Shown: positions 1 to 5,588 of the stretch, one piece after another
Layout of the letters: each line of letters starts with the position of its first letter
How positions within the stretch are numbered: the stretch's first letter is position 1
Assembly (NCBI GenBank): GCA_937894185.1
Contig: CALCSA010000309.1
Location: 1-8,275 of the forward strand
Reading direction: 5' to 3'
From: an uncultured Clostridia bacterium
GTDB lineage: Bacteria; Bacillota; Clostridia; Oscillospirales; Ruminococcaceae
Length of the DNA stretch: 8,275 nucleotides
The notes under the pieces: model-generated
What the model saw: only the letters and a program-made list of their open reading frames with translations
Databases searched by the model: none
Told to the model about the DNA's origin: nothing
Translations under genes and position numbers: made by a program

Positions 1-163
1 TTCGCTGATCAATGGCATCGATAATGGGCTGTGCCGTGGGCAGGTCCATATCGGCGATCCACAGGGGAATAAGGTCCTCCCTTCCAAACACTCGCTGCAT
101 TTCGTCGTACTTGACCGAGAAGTTTTTGGTTCTGTCCACTTCTGCATTGAAGTTGTATTGCAT
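1..163 (-). CDS. patB: MalY/PatB-type cystathionine beta-lyase (C-S lyase), N-terminal 54 codons, runs off left edge
   Basis: The visible 54 residues begin MQYNFNAEVDRTKNFSVKYD and contain the PLWIADMD segment (about residues 33-40). This is the N-terminal signature of the MalY/PatB branch of fold-type I PLP-dependent aminotransferase-like enzymes. Family members cleave the C-S bond of cystathionine or cysteine in the cytoplasm, releasing a thiol or sulfide, pyruvate and ammonia. The PLP lysine and the rest of the protein lie outside the window. The ATG at 161-163 is chosen because GGAAGGAG (171-178) sits 7 bases upstream of it. A consensus sigma-54 promoter at 210-226 and the sigma-54 activator gene directly upstream suggest that expression depends on that activator. 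The family call is firm. The substrate is inferred, and an aminotransferase role cannot be excluded from this fragment. Confidence 0.85.
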   Translation of the reverse strand, partial: MQYNFNAEVDRTKNFSVKYDEMQRVFGREDLIPLWIADMDLPTAQPIIDAIDQR

Positions 164-209
164 TTCTTAGCTCCTTCCATCTGGCTGTTGGCGTACAACT
201 TTATATTGC

Positions 210-226
210 AGCAATGTTTGTGCCAA
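210..226 (-). promoter_or_regulatory. Sigma-54 (-24/-12) promoter for the C-S lyase gene
   Basis: The minus strand reads TTGGCACAAACATTGCT. This matches the sigma-54 consensus TGGCAC-N5-TTGCW at every defined position. The invariant GG is at 224-223 and the GC at 212-211, 12 bases apart. The expected start site is near 199, giving a leader of about 36 bases before the ATG at 163. The immediately upstream gene encodes an activator with the sigma-54 contact motif GAFTGA, which strongly supports the assignment. Confidence 0.93.
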
Positions 227-272
227 CTTGTTTTGCCGGAATTTCGGCCCAATTCCCCTAAATTCTTTTAAA

Positions 273-313
273 AAATGGTTAATACGGGGATCTTTAACCC
301 ATATTAACCATTT
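273..313 (-). promoter_or_regulatory. Probable upstream activator site: three TTAACC elements in a 12-bp inverted repeat (could also act as terminator)
   Basis: AAATGGTTAATA (273-284) and TATTAACCATTT (302-313) are perfect inverted repeats separated by 17 bases. A further TTAACC (294-299) lies 10 bases, one helical turn, from the copy at 304-309. The cluster would sit about -75 to -115 relative to the sigma-54 start site, a usual distance for an enhancer-type activator site. It overlaps the activator's stop codon (304-306). On the minus strand the second arm runs into six T residues (about 275-270), so the hairpin might also end the activator transcript. However, the stem is AT-rich and the loop long, which favours a protein-binding role. 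Confidence 0.65.
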
Positions 314-2382
314 GCTGTGCAACATATTATGTCATTTCCCAATGCCGTGATTACGGTTCCGCCACGTCCCCGATTCACTTTGACCAGACCCTGAGCCTCC
401 AGTTTGGACAAAATGGTGCGTATCTCCTGCTCGGAAAGAAACAGCCCTTCGCTTGTTGCAAGCTCGGCCAGAGATTTCCGCCCCAGCCTTTGGCCCGCAC
501 TTTGAGCCGCAGCCAACTTCTGCAGGATAAACAGATACTCGTCCTTATCTTTGCCCGCCTGTTCTAAAAAATCCTCGCAATTCTTTTTTTGAGCCTCGGT
601 CAGAGGAACCGGTAACGATTGATGGGGAAGGGCAAAGCGAATCCCGGGAGGCAGGTCCTCCGGTTCGACCAACTTTTTATTGAGGCAGGCAAGGTACTCC
701 ACGCAGTTGTTCAGCTCCCGGATATTGCCGTCCCACCGATGCTGCAGCAGAACATCCTGTGTAGCTTGGGTGAGAGTAAAGTTTCCCCCCACCTGCGAAA
801 TCATCTTTTCCAGCAGCAGAAGCACATCCCGGCCACGCTCCCGCAAGGGAGGCAGCTCGATGGGAAGCACTGCCAGACGGTAGTAAAGGTCCTTGCGGAA
901 CTCCCCCTTCTGCACAAGCTCCACAAGACTTTCGTTGGTGGCGGCCACAACGCGAACATCCACATGGATAATCTTTTTGCCGCCTACCCGCATGACCTCT
1001 TTTTCCTGAATCACCCGCAGCAGCTTGAGTTGGAGCAGCGGGCTCATCCCCTCAATTTCATCCAGAAACAGGGTGCCTTTGTGGGCAAACTCGAAGTACC
1101 CCATCTTCCCGCCCTTTTTGGCTCCGGTAAAGGCTCCTTCTTCGTAGCCAAACAGCTCGCTTTCCAGCAAGTTGTCGGGGATGGCGGCACAGTTAATAGC
1201 CACGAAGGGGTACTCGGACCGGGGGGACGAGGCGTGAACGGCATGGGCAAACAGTTCTTTTCCCGTTCCACTTTCCCCGGTAATCAGAACGGCGCCGTTG
1301 CTGTTTGCCATCTGCCGGGCGATGGTGCAGGCGCGCAGGACAGCGGGGCTTTCCCCCACAATATCCTCAAAGGTGTACTTGGAAACATGGCCCTTGCTCA
1401 TCAGCTGAACCCGCATCTGGTGCTGCTTGTGCTCGGCATCGCTGAATTTTTGAATCATGGCAAAAGCGCCGATGCAGGCGCCACTGCGCTCCACCGGCGT
1501 CACCGATACGTTGACGTCCACGTCGTTGATTTTCACCAGACGGGATGGGATGCTCTGCAGGTTCTGAATGCTCTCGGCAAAGGGAAGGTAGGGCAGAACC
1601 GCTGAGGCCTTTTGATTGAGCACCTCATCGGCTTTTTTTCCCGTAACGTATTCCGCCTTTTGATTAAAGGCAAAGATAACCCCTTCGTCATCGGTGCCGA
1701 TGACCCCTACATCCAGAATGCTCTGCAGAATTTCGAACATGCTGCGGAACTGCATGGAGCGGTTGAACAACCGCCTGAAGTTGTAGTCGTTATCCACCAC
1801 AAGGTTGACATATTCCCGGTAGCTGCTGTTTTCCAGCACCGATTCCAGCCGCAGCTTGAGGGCGATCTCCACAATGGTGTCGGGACTGAGCACCCGGGGA
1901 CCAATGTCGATGATTTCCTTGACCTGCTTGGGCACATACCGCGCTTCCCCCGGAGTCACCGCCAAATCGCACTGGGGGATTTCTGCAATGCCGGGGTAAC
2001 AGGGAATAAAATTGATGTTGTTGACTCCGATTTTATTGAGGTAGGCCATGGTTTCGGTGGTCATGCGGGGATTGATGTTGACCATTAAGGCGTTGGTATT
2101 TCTGGGGATCTCCAGCAGGCGGTAGAGGGAGCTGCGGTGGATGGTCACCTGTACAACCACAACATCGCCCCCAAGGGGCAGATATTCATTGACATCCTTG
2201 TAGCCGTCGTAGGCACAGGTGGATATGACAAACAAATCCGCCTTGCCAATATGAGAGGCGGAGCCATCCTGTACATTATAAGAAACGATGTCCACTTCAT
2301 CGCCAAAAAAGTCCTTGACCTGATCCGCGTAGATCTTGACCGACTGCGCATCCCAAGTAATGACAGCTATCTTTTTTTTCAT
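304..2382 (-). CDS. Sigma-54-dependent transcriptional activator (PrpR_N-like sensor, PAS, AAA+, winged helix)
   Basis: This cytoplasmic enhancer-binding protein has 692 residues. Residues 1-180 look like the PrpR_N-type Rossmann sensor domain. Residues 215-320 look like a PAS domain. Residues 338-580 form the AAA+ ATPase, with Walker A GESGTGKE (369-376), the sigma-54 contact loop GAFTGA (416-421), Walker B TLFLDE (437-442), sensor-1 VAATN (479-483), FRKDLYYRL (495-503) and sensor-2 GNIREL (552-557). The usual Fis-like helix-turn-helix is absent. Instead, residues 633-680 resemble a winged helix (SEQEIRTILSKLEAQGLV, then a GRGGT wing), as in other clostridial activators. The ATG at 2380-2382 follows GGTGAGG (2387-2393). 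The probable target is the adjacent C-S lyase gene, through the sigma-54 promoter at 210-226. The effector is unknown: the domain name comes from proteobacterial propionate regulators, but nothing here points to propionate. It could also act on distant genes. Confidence 0.9.
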   Translation of the reverse strand: MKKKIAVITWDAQSVKIYADQVKDFFGDEVDIVSYNVQDGSASHIGKADLFVISTCAYDGYKDVNEYLPLGGDVVVVQVTIHRSSLYRLLEIPRNTNALMVNINPRMTTETMAYLNKIGVNNINFIPCYPGIAEIPQCDLAVTPGEARYVPKQVKEIIDIGPRVLSPDTIVEIALKLRLESVLENSSYREYVNLVVDNDYNFRRLFNRSMQFRSMFEILQSILDVGVIGTDDEGVIFAFNQKAEYVTGKKADEVLNQKASAVLPYLPFAESIQNLQSIPSRLVKINDVDVNVSVTPVERSGACIGAFAMIQKFSDAEHKQHQMRVQLMSKGHVSKYTFEDIVGESPAVLRACTIARQMANSNGAVLITGESGTGKELFAHAVHASSPRSEYPFVAINCAAIPDNLLESELFGYEEGAFTGAKKGGKMGYFEFAHKGTLFLDEIEGMSPLLQLKLLRVIQEKEVMRVGGKKIIHVDVRVVAATNESLVELVQKGEFRKDLYYRLAVLPIELPPLRERGRDVLLLLEKMISQVGGNFTLTQATQDVLLQHRWDGNIRELNNCVEYLACLNKKLVEPEDLPPGIRFALPHQSLPVPLTEAQKKNCEDFLEQAGKDKDEYLFILQKLAAAQSAGQRLGRKSLAELATSEGLFLSEQEIRTILSKLEAQGLVKVNRGRGGTVITALGNDIICCTANG

Positions 2383-2451
2383 AATACCTCACCATTTTAA
2401 TTCCGCGGGCCAAGGGAAGCTTTTTTCTCTGATGCCCCGGTTGCGCCATTT

Positions 2452-2480
2452 ATTATAACATAAATCAGGTCGTTTTTAAA
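2452..2480 (-). promoter_or_regulatory. Sigma-A promoter for the sigma-54 activator gene
   Basis: The minus strand has TTTAAA (2480-2475), a 17-base spacer, and TATAAT (2457-2452) preceded by TGT, an extended -10. Transcription would start near 2445, giving a leader of about 60 bases before the activator ATG. It lies entirely downstream of the GTPase stop codon (2494-2496), so the activator can be expressed independently. No clear intrinsic terminator is seen between the two genes, so read-through is also possible. Confidence 0.7.
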
Positions 2481-2493
2481 TTGGTTTCCGCCG

Positions 2494-5148
2494 CTACTGC
2501 CGTTCTGCCAGAGTCCGGCCATAGCCGCCCAGAATAAAGGACGGCCCGGAGCCTTTGCGGTTGTTTTTTTGGATGATGTCCCGGATGTCGGCGTTGGTTT
2601 GCTCCATCTCCTCCCGCAAGGCTTGGGGGGTGAGGCGAAGAGCTCCATGGCCCCAAATGATCATCTGAATCACCGAATCGGAGGTGGCCACCGTCACCCG
2701 ATGCTGTTTCCCCATCTGGTAGGTGACCTTTTCGATGTAGGCATCCGCGGTTTCGGCCTCCTTGGTGTAGACCACGCTGATATTGTGGTAGCGGCTGACC
2801 TCCCCCACTCCCCCGGGTACTTGATAGGCGTCGAATACCAAGATGATTTCCTTCTGGCGAAAGCTCTGGTAATTGCTCAAAAGGTCCATCAGGCATTGGC
2901 GGGCGGCATCCATATTCAGCCGGGCGATTTCTCGCAAATCCTCCCAAGCGTGGATGATGTTGTAACCGTCTACCAGCAGGTAGTCGGGGCCCTCCTGCCA
3001 AACCGCAGCGGGGGAAGCCTGGGTCTGCGGCCGGGACTGCACAGGCTTGGGGAGAATATCCCGGTGCTTAATGGGGCCGTAGGTGTGTTCGTAGATGGCT
3101 TGCAGCTCCGCATCCTGCTCCAAGGAACCCCTTGGCTTTGGGGCGTCCTTCCCAGCCGCAGGGAAAGGAGAGGGCGGTTCCTGTGGAGCAAGACAAATTC
3201 CCGAATCCAGATGCATGTGCTCCTTCACCTCGTTCCACTTGACTACCACGCCGGTGCCGTGGGAGCAGAAGATGGAATCGGCGGGGTGCTCCACATCCCG
3301 TTCCGGGTCGTAGCCTATGGCCTCCACAATCTCCTCCTGCCCACGGCAGGGGGCAAACCCCCTGGAAGAACAGGTCAGCCGCCCCAGCCCGCCGGTATAG
3401 GCGGTTACTTGGGCTGTATACTCCCGCAGGCAGGCCATGGGGGCGCTGCCGGTAAGAATTGTGCACCCTCCGCTGCTTTCCGGCAAGGAAAGATCGTCCG
3501 TCATCCGTTGCAGATCGGTCATTGCCCGGCCCACCGCCTCCCCCGGCACCTCCAGCCGGAACTGATACCAAGGCTCCAGCAGGATGCTTTGGGCCTGCAT
3601 CAGCCCCTGACGCAGGGCCCGCCCGGCAGCCTTGTGGAAGTCGCCCCCTTGGGTGTGCTTGTTGTGGGCCTTTCCGGTCAGCAGTGTGATCTTCAGGTCG
3701 GTCAGGGGGGAGCCGGTCAAAACGCCGGGGTGCTCCTCCTCCTGCAAATAGGACAGCACCTGCCGCTGCCATGGGCGGGAAAGATCATCCTCGCCGCAAA
3801 CGCAGTCAACGCAAAGTCCGCTGCCCCGCGGCCCCGGTTCCAGCAGCAGATGGACCTCGGCGTAGTGGCGCAAAGGCTCGAAGTGCCCTATGCCGATCAC
3901 CGGCCGGGCAATGGTTTCCCGGTAGACAATTCTTCCGGCGTCAAAGTCCACTTCCAGCCCAAACCGCTCCAGAATCAGGTGGCGCAGCACCTCCAACTGT
4001 ACCTCCCCCATGAGATGCAGGTGAATTTCCCGGCTGGATTCCATCCAGGAAAGTGACAGCTGGGGGTCTTCCTCCTCCAATTGGCGCAGCCGCAGAAGGC
4101 AGCTCATGGGGTCGCTTTCTTCCGGCAGCAGCACCCGAAAGGAAAGCCCCGGCTCCAAAACCGGCGTAAGGGAGGCCCCCTCGGCCCCCAGCCCCTGCCC
4201 GGGATAGGTTTGGCTCAGCCCCGTCACGGCGCAGACCGTCCCCGCCGCAGCTTCCTCTGTCACGGTGTACCTCTCGCCGGAATAGATGCGGATTTGATTT
4301 ACCTTTTCCGCCCAGACCCGCTCCTGTGGCAGATCGGGATGATGGTTGGAAAGCAAATCCTTGACCCGCAGGCTCCCTCCGGTGATTTTCAGATGGGTCA
4401 GGCGGTTGTTTTGCTGATCCCGGGTGATTTTAAATACCTTTGCCCCAAACTCCCCGGAATAGGATGGGGAGCAGGTATACCGGGTCAGGCCATCCAGCAG
4501 TCGGTCAACGCCCTCCAGTTTCAAGGCTGCCCCAAAAAAGCAGGGGAACAGTTGCCTGCGGCGGATAAGGCGGGCAACGGTGTCGACCCCTACCCTGCCA
4601 TGATCTAAAAACTGATCAAGAGCTGCGTCGTCGCACAGGGCGATTTCTTCTTCCAGACTGTGAGGCTCCGGCTGGGGGAAAAAGGAGACACAGTGACTAT
4701 GAAGCCGTTTTTGCAGTTGGGCCAGCAGGGAGTCGCGATCGGTTCCCGGCAAATCCATTTTATTGATAAACAGAAAGGTTGGAATGTGGTAGCGTTCCAG
4801 CAGTTGCCAAAGGGTAAGGGTGTGGCCCTGTACGCCGTCGGATCCGTTGATGACCAGAACAGCATAGTCCAAAACCGGGAGGGTCCGCTCCATCTCGGCA
4901 GAAAAGTCAACGTGCCCCGGGGTATCCAGCAGGGTAAGGGTTACCCCCTCCAAAGGCAACACAGCCTGCTTGGAAAAAATAGTAATGCCTCGTTTGCGCT
5001 CCATGTCGCCGGTATCCAAAAAGGCATCCTGATGGTCTACCCGGCCCAGTTGCCTCAAGCAGCCGCCCCGAAAAAGCATCCCCTCGGACAAAGTGGTTTT
5101 GCCCGCATCCACATGAGCCAACATTCCAACAGTCAGGTTGCTTTGCAA
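2494..5148 (-). CDS. TetM-like/EF-G-family translational GTPase fused to a C-terminal Rae1/YacP-like NYN endoribonuclease domain
   Basis: The 884-residue protein starts with an EF-G/ribosomal-protection GTPase domain: G1 AHVDAGKT (11-18), G2 RGIT (53-56), G3 DTPGH (75-79), G4 NKMD (129-132) and a G5-like GAA (206-208). EF-G-type domains II-V extend to about residue 645. A proline-rich linker (about 650-720) leads to a NYN/PIN-fold domain (722-862) closely resembling Bacillus YacP (Rae1), which cuts mRNA in the ribosomal A site. LLVDGYN (D727) and ETAD (D802) align with Rae1 D7 and D81, as I recall them. FDA (772-774) and ATSD (821-824) are also kept. The domain IV tip reads KAHNKHTQGGDF (493-504), not the YSPVS loop of Tet(M)/Tet(O), so tetracycline resistance is unlikely. 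The start is TTG. Clostridial homologues with this architecture exist as I remember, and I know of no established function. GTP-dependent A-site mRNA cleavage is inference. Confidence 0.9.
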   Translation of the reverse strand: MQSNLTVGMLAHVDAGKTTLSEGMLFRGGCLRQLGRVDHQDAFLDTGDMERKRGITIFSKQAVLPLEGVTLTLLDTPGHVDFSAEMERTLPVLDYAVLVINGSDGVQGHTLTLWQLLERYHIPTFLFINKMDLPGTDRDSLLAQLQKRLHSHCVSFFPQPEPHSLEEEIALCDDAALDQFLDHGRVGVDTVARLIRRRQLFPCFFGAALKLEGVDRLLDGLTRYTCSPSYSGEFGAKVFKITRDQQNNRLTHLKITGGSLRVKDLLSNHHPDLPQERVWAEKVNQIRIYSGERYTVTEEAAAGTVCAVTGLSQTYPGQGLGAEGASLTPVLEPGLSFRVLLPEESDPMSCLLRLRQLEEEDPQLSLSWMESSREIHLHLMGEVQLEVLRHLILERFGLEVDFDAGRIVYRETIARPVIGIGHFEPLRHYAEVHLLLEPGPRGSGLCVDCVCGEDDLSRPWQRQVLSYLQEEEHPGVLTGSPLTDLKITLLTGKAHNKHTQGGDFHKAAGRALRQGLMQAQSILLEPWYQFRLEVPGEAVGRAMTDLQRMTDDLSLPESSGGCTILTGSAPMACLREYTAQVTAYTGGLGRLTCSSRGFAPCRGQEEIVEAIGYDPERDVEHPADSIFCSHGTGVVVKWNEVKEHMHLDSGICLAPQEPPSPFPAAGKDAPKPRGSLEQDAELQAIYEHTYGPIKHRDILPKPVQSRPQTQASPAAVWQEGPDYLLVDGYNIIHAWEDLREIARLNMDAARQCLMDLLSNYQSFRQKEIILVFDAYQVPGGVGEVSRYHNISVVYTKEAETADAYIEKVTYQMGKQHRVTVATSDSVIQMIIWGHGALRLTPQALREEMEQTNADIRDIIQKNNRKGSGPSFILGGYGRTLAERQ

Positions 5149-5160
5149 GTCGTCGCCTCC
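5146..5160 (-). promoter_or_regulatory. Ribosome binding site and TTG start codon of the GTPase-nuclease gene
   Basis: GGAGG (5160-5156) lies 7 bases before TTG (5148-5146), an ideal spacing. The encoded N-terminus (QSNLTVGMLAHVDAGKTT) matches the standard beginning of EF-G-type proteins, so no upstream ATG is needed. A TTG start lowers initiation compared with ATG and may keep this protein scarce. Confidence 0.85.
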
Positions 5161-5191
5161 AGCAGCAGGATAGAATCAGCGTATGACTTAT

Positions 5192-5220
5192 ATTCTAGCA
5201 TGTTCTCCGGCAATTATCTA
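5192..5220 (-). promoter_or_regulatory. Leftward sigma-A promoter for the GTPase-nuclease gene
   Basis: The minus strand has TAGATA (5220-5215), a 17-base spacer and TAGAAT (5197-5192) preceded by TGC, an extended -10. The start would be near 5185, about 37 bases before the TTG codon. The -35 element overlaps one arm of the CTACCGG inverted repeat (5218-5251), a possible operator. Confidence 0.65.
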
Positions 5221-5251
5221 CCGGTTGCTTGTTCCGGCAGGCCTCCGGTAG
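5218..5251. repeat. 7-bp inverted repeat CTACCGG/CCGGTAG overlapping the -35 of the GTPase promoter
   Basis: CTACCGG (5218-5224) and CCGGTAG (5245-5251) are exact inverted copies 20 bases apart. The left arm covers part of the leftward -35 hexamer, so it could be a repressor or activator site. No known operator consensus is recognised and chance is possible. Confidence 0.35.
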
Positions 5252-5255
5252 CGGA

Positions 5256-5273
5256 AAAAGCCTCTTGGCTTTT
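5256..5273. terminator. Compact hairpin AAAAGCC-TCTT-GGCTTTT in the divergent intergenic region
   Basis: AAAAGCC (5256-5262) and GGCTTTT (5267-5273) pair perfectly around a four-base loop, with runs of T (up to five on the minus strand, four on the plus). It has the shape of a short bidirectional terminator. It lies upstream of the leftward promoter and could block antisense or stray transcription. The stem has only three GC pairs, so termination would be weak. Confidence 0.4.
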
Positions 5274-5316
5274 ATGTAGCTTGCTGCTCCTGAAAAGGGG
5301 AGGTTCCCTGCTGTTC

Positions 5317-5346
5317 TTCACAAACAGGGGGCATCGTCATTATAAT
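5317..5346 (+). promoter_or_regulatory. Distal rightward sigma-A promoter
   Basis: TTCACA (5317-5322) matches five of six -35 consensus bases. TATAAT (5341-5346) is a perfect -10, with an 18-base spacer. The start would be near 5353, some 235 bases before the next gene. It is either a second promoter for the AKR-ferredoxin gene or the promoter of a very short RNA ending near 5393. Confidence 0.6.
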
Positions 5347-5366
5347 GGCTTTCTCTGGATTTTGAA

Positions 5367-5393
5367 AAGGCTTTGCGCCTTCGTAATTTTTTT
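5367..5393 (+). terminator. Small hairpin followed by seven T residues (possible weak terminator or end of a short RNA)
   Basis: AAGGC (5367-5371) and GCCTT (5377-5381) form a 5-bp stem. After five further bases comes a run of seven T (5387-5393). With the promoter at 5317-5346 this could define a transcript of roughly 40 bases. The stem is short and offset from the T run, so the call is tentative. Confidence 0.3.
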
Positions 5394-5436
5394 CTAACCT
5401 GCAGAAGTTTTATGATTGGATCAGGATAATCGGTTC

Positions 5437-5466
5437 TTGGAAAATTTAGGCACCTTATGCTATAAT
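5437..5466 (+). promoter_or_regulatory. Proximal rightward sigma-A promoter for the AKR-ferredoxin gene
   Basis: TTGGAA (5437-5442), an 18-base spacer and a perfect TATAAT (5461-5466) preceded by TGC (extended -10) form a strong sigma-A promoter. Transcription from about 5473 gives a leader of roughly 115 bases. Confidence 0.75.
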
Positions 5467-5490
5467 GGTTTTAATTTAAGCAGAAGGCAG

Positions 5491-5530
5491 CGTTGGAGCA
5501 ATGGGGTGGGCGGCACCTTTTCCCACAACG
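5491..5530 (+). other. Foldable segment in the 5' leader of the AKR-ferredoxin mRNA
   Basis: CGTT (5491-5494) can pair with AACG (5527-5530), and GTGGG (5506-5510) with CCCAC (5522-5526), giving a two-part stem with an internal bulge. There is no T run, so it is not an intrinsic terminator, and I recognise no known riboswitch class. It may only be incidental structure in the leader. Confidence 0.3.
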
Positions 5531-5588
5531 GAGTTGAAAGGCAGATGTTACAGATTATTATTTCAAGTACAGTATAAAGGAGAAGGCT

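Noticed and set aside
619..1605. Long open frame on the plus strand opposite the sigma-54 activator gene
   Set aside because: It lies wholly antisense to a gene with clear domain motifs, its protein shows no family signature, and it has no ribosome binding site. It is a by-product of codon bias in the real gene.
2569..4056. 495-codon plus-strand open frame opposite the GTPase-nuclease gene
   Set aside because: The minus-strand protein carries all GTPase and NYN motifs. The plus-strand product has no recognisable motif and results from the GC-rich third positions of the opposite gene.
2494..5148. Tetracycline resistance gene
   Set aside because: The GTPase resembles TetM, but the YSPVS loop needed for drug release is absent and a nuclease domain is appended. 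There is no mobile element nearby.
4660..5397. 245-codon plus-strand open frame crossing the GTPase start and intergenic region
   Set aside because: It is antisense to the conserved G1-G4 region and runs through two promoters; no start signal or family match.
5501..5518. Resemblance to a T-box (GGGTGG...ACC) in the AKR leader
   Set aside because: The 14-base T-box core is not matched, no specifier stem or terminator follows, and the downstream gene is not an amino acid or tRNA ligase gene.
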